Part shown: one piece after another, positions 33,742 through 44,798 of the stretch | How the letters are laid out: every line of letters begins with the position of its first letter | Numbering within the stretch: the first letter of the stretch is position 1 | Source: Struthidea cinerea | Lineage: Eukaryota; Chordata; Aves; Passeriformes; Corcoracidae | Direction: 5' to 3' | DNA: 64,000 nt | Assembly: GCA_013397865.1 (NCBI GenBank) | Contig: VZTI01001046.1 | Span: 101,261-165,260 of the forward strand | Translations under genes and position numbers: made by a program | The notes under the pieces: generated by a model | What the model saw: the letters and a program-made list of their open reading frames with translations, nothing else | What the model was told of the DNA's origin: nothing | Databases searched by the model: none

Positions 33742-35769
33742 GTAGGAGCCTGTCCTTTAGCTTCCCACAGCCTTTCCTGCTGAGGACAAGGCCATAAAGA
33801 GAGAACAGCTGTGCCAGGAGCACGTGTGGGGTCACACAGGGGCTCTGGGCCTGCTAGGCTGGGACCCACTGGTGTGAGGAATGGCAGGGCCAGGGTCCCC
33901 CTCGCTCAGCTGAGGGCTCCAGCTCTCTGTGCCTGTCACAGCGCCGGGGTGAGGCCCCTGGGAAGGGAGTGGGTGCTGTGTCTGCGCTGGGAGAGGCTCT
34001 GGGTGGGTCTCTCTGGCTTGTCCTGGCCTGTGTGGCTGGATCTGGTTGGTGTAACTTTCACACTTGAGGCCAAGTGAGCTAAAATACGTGAACCTGCATC
34101 AGAGGGAGCAAATCCAGTCAAGGATTGGAGCTGGTTTCCCTTGACCACGAAGGAACTGCTGCAAACCTTTCTGTGGCCAGGTGTTGAGTTTCAGGAGCTT
34201 GGCATGGCCTCTGCTGCCCCAGCCTTCCTCTCTCCTCCTCTCTTTCTGTCCCAAAGCTTCCATGTCCTGGCAGCTCTGCAGCCCCAGGTCTGACTGCCTG
34301 ACACGGGTTGCACTCGATGCCTTTGGGTCGCTCACAGCTGGGCTGGTTGGGCTCTGCTGGTTCCAGAAGCGTGGAAGGAAGTGGCAGAAGTGACTCCATT
34401 CCAAAATGTGGGAAGTGAGCACTGCAGGACAGGGATGCACTTGATGGATTCTCCTTTTATTGGGAGGCACTGGGGTTTCTTTTCAGCTTCAGCCTCACTG
34501 CAGCTCTCTCACACTCACTGGTGGTGGCACAAGGAGTGAGAATATCCCTAGTTCTCCTCTAGGATCCCAGGAGGAGGGTGGATGGAGAGACAAAGGGATA
34601 ATCAGGTTTGTAGACCAGCTCTGTTAGTGCGTGCTGGAGAGAGGAATTTCCAAAGAATGGCAAAATTGATTCATTAAAGAGAAAATGTCCTGGGAGACTC
34701 ATCAGAGAGAAGGGGGGACCCCAGGGTTTCTAAACAAACACAGGGTGCGGGAAAGAATTCCTGCTCCTGGCTACGGTGGGTTGGCAGTTCTGTCCCTGGA
34801 TAACTCACAGGGAGGAATAGCAAAGGCCATGCTTTGTGTTAGATTCTTTTTAATAATGGGATAAGTGACTCAGAGATGTTATAGGAATATTTCATATGTG
34901 AACAGTGGCTTCTCCAGACTGTCATGTCCTTGGAGAGTGTTATAAATAGTTACGAGCACCCTGCTGCACTCTCTAATGGTTGGAAAACAGCAATTAATCA
35001 CGTTGAACTTTCTTTAGAGTTTCTAACAAATAATAAAGTGTGGCATAGTAGTGCAGGGTCTTCCTCACACGGGTGGTGCAGCTTTCCACTTGTTAATGGC
35101 ATTTCCTCAGCTCAGTAAAATTCCTCCTCAGGAAAAGATCCATGGTCCCCTCGTGCCACCCCTGCAGCCCCCGGGGTCAGGGTGGTGACAGGCATCAGTC
35201 TGGCCAAGCTGTCCCACCCACAGGAAGGCTTTGCAGCTGGAATTTGGGAAAGCTGAATTGGAGATGCCGGGGTGAATGATGAGCCTGGGTTAAAATCCAT
35301 TCTCTTTTCCCACAGGGGGTGTTGCTTCTGCAGGAGTGGAATTAAAAAAAAAATTAGAGAGAAAGTTTAGTTTTGTTGAGAAAAAGCAGCAAATCCTTGG
35401 CTGGAGCAGAGGGACAGTCTGTGGCACCGAGTCCCTGACTGACCCTGCCATGAGGACAATAAACTCTGCACCGTCCCTGCAAGGGACCTTTCCTTGGAGC
35501 AGCCTTTCACCTTCATATTCCTAGTTTATAAATCTCCTTTGCCAGGTATTTGGGGAAAGCAGGATTATTATCAAGGGGAGATTGAAACAGAACCCAAAGA
35601 GCGTTGTGTCATGCTGGCAGGTGACAGCTGGGCTGGGACAGTGTGGTGGCTGCAGGAGGTGCTGATCCCTCTATGCAGCAGAGCAAGGAACACTGCCTGG
35701 GAACAGGGAACCCCAGTTATGGAACCTGCTGCCAGTGGCAGGACAAGGTGGGGCACGAGAAGGCCTGGA

Positions 35770-36047
35770 GTGATAGGAGAAGGGGGATGGCTTTAAGCTG
35801 TAGGAGGGCAGGTGAAGATTGGATATTGGGAAGGAATTGTTTCTTGTGAGGGTGGGGAGGCCCTGGCACAGGGTGCCCAGAGCAGCTGTGGCTGCCCCTG
35901 GATCCCTGGAAGTGTCCCAGGCCAGGTTGGACAGGGCTGGGAGCAGCCTGGGACAGTGGAAGGTGTCCCTTCCAGGGGCAGGGGTGGCACTGGATGGGCT
36001 TTGAGGTCTCTTCCAACCCAAACCATTCCATGATTCTGTGATTCTCT
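35770..36047 (+). mobile_element. CR1 LINE 3' fragment
   Basis: GAAGATTGGATATTGGGAAG, TTGTTTCTTGTGAGGGTGGG, GAGCAGCCTGGGACAGTGGA and a complete tail CCAACCCAAACCATTCCATG with GATTCTGTGATTCTC. Confidence 0.93.
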
Positions 36048-36401
36048 GGTTTTTAAGCCCAGAGCTATAGATTGGTGAAATCCTTTGGAAAACCTGCTCC
36101 AAACATGACTTTAGCTGAGCTCTCATGAAAGCCTGGCTCTTCATCCCTGTGGTCTGGGCAGGGGCCAGTGCTGGAAGCAGCACAGACGATAACTTCGCTG
36201 GCAATGAGGAGCAATTATTTTTCCCTTTATCTTGCTGTGACTCCGACTTCTGAGCAGGAACAAGATTTAGGGCGTACGGTCTTGTTCTCTTGGTCACTGA
36301 CACCCGCTCTTCCTGGCAAGAGGAGAGTGTGTGTTGTGTGAGTCAGGCCCCCGGGACTGCCCCTTCTGCTGCTTGGCTGTTGCCTATTTCCAGTTATGAT
36401 T

Positions 36402-36439
<38 letters not shown>

Positions 36440-36440
36440 G
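36402..36440. repeat. (GTT)13 microsatellite
   Basis: Thirteen uninterrupted trinucleotide units; probably length-polymorphic. Confidence 0.95.
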
Positions 36441-36674
36441 CAAGGAACAAATGACTCGGGGTGCACATGCATGTTAGTTAGTAAATGATGCATTCCTTCC
36501 TGAGAGCAGCTTTCACAGCTTCCTGCTGCACTGCTAATGCTCTCTGGCACACAGCTGAGTTCCTGTGAAAAAGCCAGGCCTCCTCGAGGCAGTGTGCAAA
36601 ATCTTCCTCCGCACAAGCACAGGGAGTGTTGTGGTCTCCAGTAATTTCATTTCCTTTAATTTCTCCTGTTCCAG

Positions 36675-36818
36675 CTGGGCCGATGCACAAACAGTGTGGT
36701 TAAGTATGAACTGATGCGCCCGTCTAACAAAGTCCAGCTTTTGGTGCTGTGTGAGGACCATAGAGGGAGGATGGTGAAACACCAGTGTTGCCCTGGCTGT
36801 GGATACTTTTGCACTGCA
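36675..36818 (+). CDS. EHMT1: EHMT1 exon 11 (Cys-rich RING-like region)
   Basis: 144 nt, acceptor TTCCAG, donor gtaagt; phase 0 in and out. It encodes residues 543-590. It runs from LGRCTNSVVKYELMRPSNK to LVLCEDHRGRMVKHQ and CCPGCGYFCTA. The CCPGCGYFC cysteines are typical zinc ligands of this region. Only a short stretch (VQ for human AP) departs from human GLP. Confidence 0.98.
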
Positions 36819-38537
36819 GTAAGTCCGTGCTCTCAATCTAGGGAAGGGGGTACCTGTTGCAGTAGCTGGAAGCTGAAGGTGGAGATGGTCCCTAAAGGGG
36901 TTTCCTGACTTCCTGGCATCAGCCCCACCTCGTTCCACAGCACATCAGGAGGTGTTTTCAATAGGAATGTGTGTGAGGGTAGCTGAAATCATCACCTTTA
37001 TCTTCCTGGAGACCCCCAAGGGGTGTTACCAAAGGGATTTCACGTGCTGGAAGTGTTGCCTTTGGAATTTCTTTGGAACAAGGGTTTGTTGTTTTTCTTC
37101 CTGTGTGCAGATCAATCACATCAAAAAATGTCTTAGCTTGGTTTGTAAGTGAACCCGTGCCCCCACCTCTGTGTCCCCTCAGGCTGGGGACCCTGAGTGG
37201 TGGCACTGGACCAAGGCAGTGTTGGAGATCTCAATTAGATCAGATATTAGGAAGATTAAATATTAGGAAGAAATTCTTCCCTGTGAGGGTGGGGAGGCCC
37301 TGGCACAGGGTGCCCAGAGAAACTGTGGCTGCCCCTGGATCCCTGGCAGTGTCCAAGGCCAGGTTGGAGCAACCTGGGATAGTGGAAGGTGTCCCTGCCC
37401 ATGGCAGGGGGGTGGCACTGGATGGGCTTTGAGGTCCCTTCCAACCCAAACCACTCTGATCTCCTGCTGCTTCTTCCACCTCTGCCACCGAGGCTTTTAA
37501 GGGACTTGGTGCAGTCCTTTAGTGGTCAGTGTCCTGCTTTCCCTGTGGATAAAGCTGAAAGGCACCAATTGAGGCCTCACGGAGTGATGATGAGGCTTAA
37601 TTGTGTGATGCTGGTATTTTTGAGATGACTCAAGGAAAGATGCTGCAGTAGTCTCAAGAATTATTGTAGTAAATGGAGCCATCCTGGGTTTTCCTGCTGA
37701 GTCAAAGATCATTTAGAAGATAAAATCCTCAAAACCCTTCAAGGCACTTTGCAAAGCTGAAATAGAGTTAATTAGATGGCTTGGGAGGACTGAATTCAGG
37801 AGAAGAGGGGGTTCGACTGGCCTTTCCTTGCACTCTCTCACATCTCTCAGTGCTGTGTCCTGGTGCACAGAGGTGAACCTGGAGTGTCTGTCTGTGCCAC
37901 CCATCACCAGCCCAGAGCACAGCAGGGCTTCAGGCAGCACTGACACCACAGGGCAAGGAGTTCTGCGGTCCTGCACAGCAGTTGCAGGGACTTTGCTAGA
38001 AAGGGAAAATCATTTGAAGAGGAATTGCCCGGTTTGTTGCATGAGCAGACAGCTTGGTTGGGTTAATTAGGCTGGTCCAGGCGAAAGAGTCACATAATTT
38101 GGGTTACAGTGGGGTCAGCGACAGATCCATGCAGGTTCTTGAATGCTTTGTGTACAGCTGTGTTTTAGGTAGTTTTAATGCTGGCTCAGCACAGGTCTGA
38201 AGTTTTCTTTTCCAGTTTTGGGGGCGTCCTTACAGTGCACTGGCACTTCTAGAGACACAAGCGAGAACTTCAAGCGTTAGAGGGAAGAGCTGGAAATCGG
38301 GACGCCTTTGTTCTGTTTCCCAAGCACAATTCAAAACCTTGCTTTGCAGTCCTTAACCAAGTGAGTTTTTCCCCCTTTACCTTGGTTTTGTTCTCTTCTA
38401 AAGAAGTGGCAGTGCTTGCTTTACTGTACTGGACGCAGCAGGGCCGAGAGAGGTGGTGAGAGGAGTGGCATGGAGCATGTGAAGGGGTGAGGCACGGCCC
38501 GAGCGGGGGCTGAATTCCTTCTCTGTGGTTTTTTAAG
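36819..38537 (+). other. EHMT1: intron 11
   Basis: 1.7 kb with a CR1 copy at 37235. The acceptor is TTTTTTAAG, a less common AAG acceptor. Confidence 0.85.
37235..37457 (+). mobile_element. CR1 LINE 3' fragment
   Basis: It starts near AGATATTAGGAAGATTAAAT, with a small internal duplication of ATATTAGGAAGA. It continues through CCCAGAGAAACTGTGGCTGC and ends at TTCCAACCCAAACCACTCTG. Confidence 0.93.
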
Positions 38538-38764
38538 GGCACTTTCATGGAGTGTCAGCCCGAGAGCAGCATCTCCCACCGCTTCCACAAGAGCTGTGCC
38601 TCGCAGGTGAACGACACCAGCTACTGCCCACACTGCGGGGAGGAGGCCTCCAAGGCCAAGGAGGTGACAATAGCCAAGGCTGACACGACCTCCACGGTGT
38701 CCCTGAGCTACGAGCAGCAGAAACCGGCGGCCGTGGAGGGCAGGGCCGACACCACCACGGGGAG
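38538..38764 (+). CDS. EHMT1: EHMT1 exon 12 (end of Cys-rich region)
   Basis: 227 nt, acceptor TTTAAG, donor gtgagc; phase 0 in, 2 out. It encodes residues 591-665. FMECQPESSISHRFHKSCAS and NDTSYCPHCGEEASKAKEV complete the Cys/His-rich RING-like fold. TIAKADTTSTV and EGRADTTTG follow. The AAG acceptor is supported by the reading frame and by the human match across the junction (CTAG then FMEC). Confidence 0.97.
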
Positions 38765-39396
38765 GTGAGCTCGGGAGCACGGGGGTGATCTCAAACCTCC
38801 GGGCTCTGATTTGAATGTCCGGGCTCCTCCTGCTGAGCCAAATGCTGCCCGGGCCGGCTCAGCTGCAGGAATCCACAGGGGTGTTTTGTGTCACTCGCTG
38901 CCCCAGAGCTGAGGCAGAGGCTCTGGAGGTGGGAGGGTTCAGGAGTTAAACCATTCCTTCCTCTTACTGCTAGGAATGGAGTAATGGTGGGATTAGTTGG
39001 TGTTGCCAGGTTTGCCAAGTGGCAGAGATTCCTGACTCGCACCCGCGAGCACGAGTGCAAAGAGAGGAGGAAGGCACAAACCAAACCAGCCCTGTGTTGC
39101 ACAGTGCTCTGACTTCCCATCCCATCTGGCCTTGTTTAGGTGGCTTTAAGGCTTGCCCCACGTGCCTGGGTCTCCTGTAGCACAGAGCACATCAAGATGT
39201 AATCACGGGGCAGTGCAGTTCCTTTCTGGGGCAAGTTCTTACCGAAAAGGCTGTAAAATGTATTGGTTTGTGTTTCGATTTCAGTTACACTTATCTGTAT
39301 TTGAAATGCATTTGCTCTCCTTTTTTGGCATAAGAGAGACACTGTTGTGTATTTTTAATGGTTGTGCTTTGGCTGTCTCTCATTTTTCCTCTTCAG
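38765..39396 (+). other. EHMT1: intron 12
   Basis: 632 bp; no repeat or other signal recognised. Confidence 0.85.
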
Positions 39397-39561
39397 TGGC
39401 GCTGGGACGAGGTTGTCAGAGGAAGACAAGCCAGAAAGTTCGGCTGCCGAAGGGTTTGACATGGCTGGGTCTTCAGTTTTTCCAAAGCCTGCTACTAGCT
39501 TGAGCCAGGGACCAGTTAAAGAAACTCTGGAAAGTGCCCTGATTGCCCTGGACTCCGAAAA
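39397..39561 (+). CDS. EHMT1: EHMT1 exon 13 (linker before ankyrin domain)
   Basis: 165 nt, acceptor TCTTCAG, donor gtaaga; phase 2 in and out. It encodes residues 666-720. The first part (GAGTRLSEEDKPESSAAEGF) is variable. LSQGP and KETLESALIALDSEK are conserved and lead into the ankyrin cap. Confidence 0.97.
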
Positions 39562-40654
39562 GTAAGAAACAGAACACTGGGTCACTCCAGTTCCCAGCAA
39601 AGTTGCTTAGCCTAGGAAAAATGGGATTTAGCTTCTCTGGATTTTGGTCCAGCTCAGAGCTTTTTTTGTTCACTTTGCTCATTAGTCATCCCCAGCAGAT
39701 TTATTTGGGAGAACTGTTACAGCTCTAAATGTCTTATTGATTTCTCTGGAGGATTTCGTTTTTCACTGGCTCTTCAGCTGCAGCTGTAACTTCTGGGGGC
39801 TCCTGTTCACAGCAGTGAGACCCAGAATTTGTTGTTGAGCAGCACTGAACACATCCAGCCCTCATTGGAACAGGGCTGGCTGGGGCTGGAGCTGGAAGTT
39901 TTAAGACCTCATTCTGGAGACTTGTTTTTCTGGAGAATCACAGAATCAGAGAATCACAGAAGGTTTGGGTTAGAACTGACCTTAAAGATGACTTTGTTCC
40001 ACCCCCTGCCATGGGCAGGGACACCTTCCTCTCTCCCAGGCTGCTCCAAGCCCCAATGTCCAGCCTGACCTTGGACACTGCCAGGGATCCAGGGGCAGCC
40101 ACAGCTTCTCTGGGCACCCTGTGCCAGGGCCTGCCCACCCTCCCAGGGAAGGATTTCTTTCATATATTTAATCCTAAATTTCCCCTCTTTCAGGGGGAAA
40201 AAAGCCATTCCCTGTGTCCTGTCCCTCCATCCCTTGTCCCCAGTCCCTCTCCAGCTCTCCTGGAGCCCCTTTAGGCCCTGCAAGGGGCTCTGAGCTCTCC
40301 CTGGAGCCTTCTTTTCTCTGGGTAAACACTTCCAGCTCTCCCAGCCTGGCTCCAGAGCAGAGGGGCTCCAGCCCCTGGAGCAGCTCTGTGGCCTCCTCTG
40401 GATTCACTCCAGCAGCTCCACGTCCTCCTCACGTTGGGGATCCCAGATTTGGAGGCAGCTCTGCAGGTGGGGTCTCACCTGAGCGGGACAGAGGGGCAGA
40501 ACCCCCCTCCCCTGCTGCCCACGCTGGGGGATGAGCCCAGAACTCCCTAGGCCAGACTTTGTCACGCCCATGGGTGGCAGTGGGGGAGTGACATCCCTGG
40601 CTGTTTTCCCTGGGGATTAATTCCATTAATTCCACCTTTTCCCCGCTCCTGCAG
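39562..40654 (+). other. EHMT1: intron 13
   Basis: 1.1 kb, more than half of it a minus-strand CR1 copy. A pyrimidine-rich stretch at 40634-40653 serves the exon 14 acceptor. Confidence 0.88.
39935..40550 (-). mobile_element. CR1 LINE 3' fragment, longest copy in window
   Basis: Some 600 bp of antisense CR1. It has a tripled AGAATCACAGAATC tail, then GGTTTGGGTTAGAACTGACC, GGCAGCCACAGCTTCTCTGG, GTGGCCTCCTCTGGATTCAC, GGGTCTCACCTGAGCGGGAC and a TGCTGCCCACGCTGGG end. It stops about 105 bp before exon 14. Confidence 0.93.
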
Positions 40655-40737
40655 GCCCAAGAAGCTGCGGTTCCACCCGAAGCAGTTGTACTTCTCTGCC
40701 AGGCAAGGGGAGCTGCAGAAGGTCCTGCTGATGTTGG
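40655..40737 (+). CDS. EHMT1: EHMT1 exon 14 (ankyrin repeat 1 / N-cap)
   Basis: 83 nt, acceptor CCTGCAG, donor gtaggt; phase 2 in, 1 out. It encodes residues 721-748: PKKLRFHPKQLYFSARQGEL then QKVLLML. This is the N-terminal cap and first ankyrin repeat, identical to human GLP over almost its full length. Confidence 0.98.
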
Positions 40738-42013
40738 GTAGGTGCCTCCTCCCCGGCCCAGGGCCCATCTGGCAGCACTCCCAGCTCCTGCCAGGCAGTG
40801 CCAGCGGCCACTTCCCAGCATGGCACCACTTCCCACTGCCCCCAGGGAGTGGAGCTGGAGCAGAGACACTCCTGCAAGGGATGTGTCATTGGAAAGAGCT
40901 TCATCTCCCTGGGAAGTGTGCGCTGTTCCCCACTCGTGTCAGTTTTTGCGCGTGGGTTTATCCAGACAAGCTGGCTGTGTCCCCAAAATGACCTCCATGT
41001 GGTTTTCCCCATCCCCTCTCCATGCAGTGGGTCCATATTGGTATCCAGTAGAGAGGGAAAAGATGGGAGTCAGCTTAAGCCAAGACCCATCAGCAAGAGA
41101 GCAAAAAGGAAGAGCCTTCAGTCCATGGGGTTTGTTTTGGGGTACAGAGCTGCCTGTCACCAGATGCCTTCGAGCTGCTGAGCTTGTTTTTACCAAGCAA
41201 TATTCCCCGGGAATCTCCCCCTCTGAAGGACACAATGTTCAATGTTTCCTCAGGATGCTTCCTTTCCACTCCAGTACTTTGCTGTACATTTTTGGTTTTA
41301 GTCTGTTCTTGCCCTTTATCAGTTCCTTCTTTTTTTTTTTTTTTTTTTAGTCTAGAAAGTGTTTGCTCCATTGTTCCTGTCTTCAATAGCACAGAAATGT
41401 TACTCATTGATATTTAACTACAGCCTCATCATACACAACGTGTTATCATGCCCAGACATCTTTGTCTGGCTGTCAGCATCATCTGTCAGCCTCTGCACAG
41501 CTGTGAGAATCTCTGGCCAGATCCTCAGCTTGTGTGGACAAATTCCACCCATGTTGCAGCTCTGTCTTTGCAGGGGTGCAACAAGGATCACTGATATTAA
41601 TTGCAGTTAACAGTGGTGAGACACTTCCAGGGATCCAGGTGGTGCCAACTCTTTGTTGTTCCCAATTTCTGGGTTGCTTTAAACCAAGCAGTGTTTTTTT
41701 TTCTTTTTATCCTCGTGTGGTGTTTTTGAGGTGAGTTGTGAATCTGAGGGACGTGGCCTTTGGAGAGATAGCAATGCCTTAAAAAGGTACTGAATTCCAT
41801 GGTGTTTCTAAGCTCTGGGTTTGAGGGCTGTTGCATATTCAGTGTTCAGGGGAGTGCCCTGGGAGCTTTCTGGTGAAACATGCACTGAGACGTGAGCAGG
41901 GCTGAGGACGGGCTGGGAACCCATCCTTTAAAAGCCTTTGGTTGAGACATGATTCTCCTGTTACACTTCAATCTCTGAATTGTGGTTGAAAGCGTCTCTG
42001 CTCTGTTTTGCAG
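40738..42013 (+). other. EHMT1: intron 14
   Basis: 1.3 kb with a T run at 41331-41349. No transposable element is recognised. Confidence 0.85.
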
Positions 42014-42120
42014 TGGATGGAATTGACCCTAATTTTAAAATGGAGCATCAGAGTAAGAGAACCCCTCTCCATGCTGCCGCCGAGTCTGGCCACGTGGACA
42101 TCTGCCATATGCTCATTCAG
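42014..42120 (+). CDS. EHMT1: EHMT1 exon 15 (ankyrin repeat 2)
   Basis: 107 nt, acceptor TTTGCAG, phase 1 in, 0 out. It encodes residues 749-784: VDGIDPNFKMEHQSKRTPLH and AAAESGHVDICHMLIQ. The donor, CAG then gtctgt, is weak: only GT and a few further bases match the consensus. The frame remains open far into the intron (stop at 43216-43218). Confidence 0.97.
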
Positions 42121-44675
42121 GTCTGTCTGCACTTCCAGTCCTCTGTACGAGCCATTTTTGTGGGCTTTGGTCTGCCCCACACGGAAATCAGCAGTGGAAA
42201 ATCCCTCCTGCAAAAAACCTCCTCGATCCCGGGCTTTGCTGAGGGAGGAGTGGGGCAGGACAATGGGAGGGCTTGGAGGACACAGCTGAGATTGTCCCTC
42301 TGGCCTGTCCTCCAGGCAAGGAGGGCAGGATTGGATGCAGGGCACTGTGGGGCAGGTGGGGATCCGTGCCTCAGCACAGCCAGAGCTGGGCACTGCCAGA
42401 TGTGCCAGTACAGGATGGCTGCAGTGCCAGATGTGCCAGCACCAGCACAGGCTGGCTGCAGTGCCAGATGTGCTGCCAGGCTGCAGTGCCAGATGTGCCA
42501 GCACCAGCACAGGCCGGCTGCAGTGCCAGATGTGCTGCCAGGCTGCAGTGCCAGATGTGCCAGCACCAGCACAGGCCGGCTGCAGTGCCAGATGTGCTGC
42601 CAGGCTGCAGTGCCAGATGTGCCAGCACCAGTACAGGCTGGCTGCAGTGCCAGATGTGCCAGCACCAGCACAGGCCGGCTGCAGTGCCAGATGTGCTGCC
42701 AGGCTGCAGTGCCAGATGTGCCAGCACCAGTACAGGCTGGCTGCAGTGCCAGATGTGCCAGCACCAGCACAGGCCGGCTGCAGTGCCAGATGTGCTGCCA
42801 GGCTGCAGTGCCAGATGTGCCAGCACCAGTACAGGCTGGCTGCAGTGCCAGATGTGCCAGCACCAGCACAGGCCGGCTGCAGTGCCAGATGTGCTGCCAG
42901 GCTGCAGTGCCAGATGTGCCAGCACCAGTACAGGCTGGCTGCAGTGCCAGATGTGCCAGCACCAGCACAGGCCGGCTGCAGTGCCAGATGTGCTGCCAGG
43001 CTGCAGTGCCAGATGTGCCAGCACCAGCACAGGCCGGCTGCAGTGCCAGATGTGCTGCCAGGCTGCAGTGCCAGATGTGCCAGCACCAGCACAGGCTGGC
43101 TGCAGTGCCAGATGTGCCAGCACCAGCACAGGCCGGCTGCAGTGCCAGATGTGCTGCCAGGCTGCAGGGGATCTCCAAGCTCTTGGTTTTGACCTCCAGG
43201 CCGGGCTGCTCTTTGTGACAAGGGCAGTGAGGCTCTGGAGCCTGGCAGCTGCCAGGCCCTGCCTTCCCTTCTGTCAAAACCTGAGGAACTCCAGCAGGAT
43301 TTTCCTCTGCAGTGTGAATGTCTCACATGTGGAAAGGAGCGAAGGGAAGATGCAAGTTTGGTTTCTTGTCTGAGATTTGGATTCTGACTGAGGGAAGATG
43401 GTCAAAGCTGTAGAGATGTTGTTGAGCCTTCTCCAAAAGGATGTGAAGAAGAGAAAGGATTTAAAAAGTTACAGTTTTTCTTCTTTGTACTGGTGTACCT
43501 GCTCTGGAGTGACTGGAAGTGTGTTTTCTTTACCCTGTGGGATTGGGAAACCTTAGAGGGCCGTTGAGAAGGCAGCAGTGACTCCCCCTTGAAAATGATC
43601 CTGCGGGGATGGTGCATTTCGGCACCTGGAACTGGAGGCTTCTGAGTGCTGTTTGAAGGCAGCAATGGCTGCTCTCACTGAGATTACTGCATGTGAAGAC
43701 AGTGGAATGAGGAAAAGGAGCAAAACTTCTGAGATATTACAAACAAATTAATTCTCAGTAGGGTTGGTTTGTTTCCAGAGTGCTTCATCTTGTCTCTCCC
43801 TGATGCCTGGCTTCTGCACCAGCCAGTTTGGCTGGGAATGGTCCCAGCCTGTTCCACGTGAAATGCCTCTCCTCTGCTCTGGTTCAAGTAGCTCTGGCTG
43901 TGCAAAAGAGTCAAAGGAATTCAGTGGGAGGCACCTGAAAGCAACTCCTTGTGCCAGGTGAACCTGAGTCAGCTGCTGTGAACAGGTCTGAGCCTCACAC
44001 ACACACACCTGCCAAGAGCTGTGTGCCTGAGACCTTCTGGGTTTGAGTTTTGGGTGGTTCCTGAGCTCAGCCCAAGGGTTAAAGCAAGCAGGATGACCTG
44101 ACAGAGCCACAGGTTGGAAAAGAGTGAGGTTTTGGTTGAAGGCACTCTGGGTTGAAGTGAACATCTGCTCGGAGACCTCTGTGGAAATGGTGCCATTGCC
44201 TTCCACAGGAATATTTAGCCAATCCCCAGGATATTTTTTACAGCTCCTGCTTCTGTTGCAATCAGCAAGTTGTTCCTACTGCTTGTGACATTGAGAAGAG
44301 CTGGTTGTTTTAGTCTAAATGATAGACTGGGGAAAACAAAGCTGCTGCAAAAAGGAGGAGGCTGATTCTTCCAAATTGTTACACAAACAATATCTAGGAA
44401 GTAGGAGTACAAAATCTATTAATAACAGGAGTTATTTAATACCAGCTGTTGGCTCCCTTACAGTTCCTTCCTGGCTGGGGAAGGCAGGAGAGGGGGCAGG
44501 CAGTGTGTGCTGTTTCCAGAGCAGGTGGGGTTGCACTGCCTTCTTTCCTGGTTTTATTTCTCCTTTTTTATTCTTTATTCCCCTGCTTAACGTGGCTAAA
44601 TTTCAGGAAAAGTCTTGTTATTAAATCTCTACTCCCACATCCTTCCTCTGCTGATTGTCCTTGTCCTCCCGACAG
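42121..44675 (+). other. EHMT1: intron 15
   Basis: 2.6 kb. The first 1.1 kb contains the 99-bp VNTR and stays open in the exon 15 frame. From 43220 to 44675 there is a short CA run (43998-44008) and nothing else recognised. Confidence 0.87.
42391..43167. repeat. VNTR with 99-bp higher-order unit (29-, 33- and 37-bp subunits)
   Basis: The core phrase CTGCAGTGCCAGATGTG recurs throughout. In the centre, three subunit types of 37, 29 and 33 bp form a 99-bp unit. The marker CCAGTACAGGCTGG recurs with 99-bp spacing (marker G at 42631, 42730, 42829, 42928). The flanks have rearranged subunits. Because 99 is divisible by three, all six frames are long and repetitive, giving open frames of 250-450 codons on both strands. 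Confidence 0.95.
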
Positions 44676-44798
44676 GCTGGTGCTAACATTGACACCTGCT
44701 CCGAGGACCAGAGGACCCCGCTGATGGAAGCAGCGGAAAACAACCACCTGGAAACTGTGAAATACCTGATCAAGGCCGGAGCACTCGTAGATCCCAAG
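44676..44798 (+). CDS. EHMT1: EHMT1 exon 16 (ankyrin repeat 3)
   Basis: 123 nt, acceptor CCGACAG, donor gtagca (weak); phase 0 in and out. It encodes residues 785-825: AGANIDTCSEDQRTPLMEAA, ENNHLETVKYLIKAGALVDP. One exon corresponds to one repeat, the pattern of exons 15 to 18. Confidence 0.98.

Larger units (their letters stand above)
33742..36674 (+). other. EHMT1: intron 10
   Basis: 2.9 kb with a CR1 copy at 35770 and a GTT microsatellite at 36402. An A run lies at 35344. The stretch 33800-35700 has no recognisable feature. Confidence 0.85.

Noticed and set aside
41968..43326. 452-codon minus-strand and 250-412-codon plus-strand open frames
   Set aside because: They are produced by the VNTR, whose 99-bp unit keeps all frames open. 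There is no conserved domain, and the plus frame is notable only because it joins exon 15.
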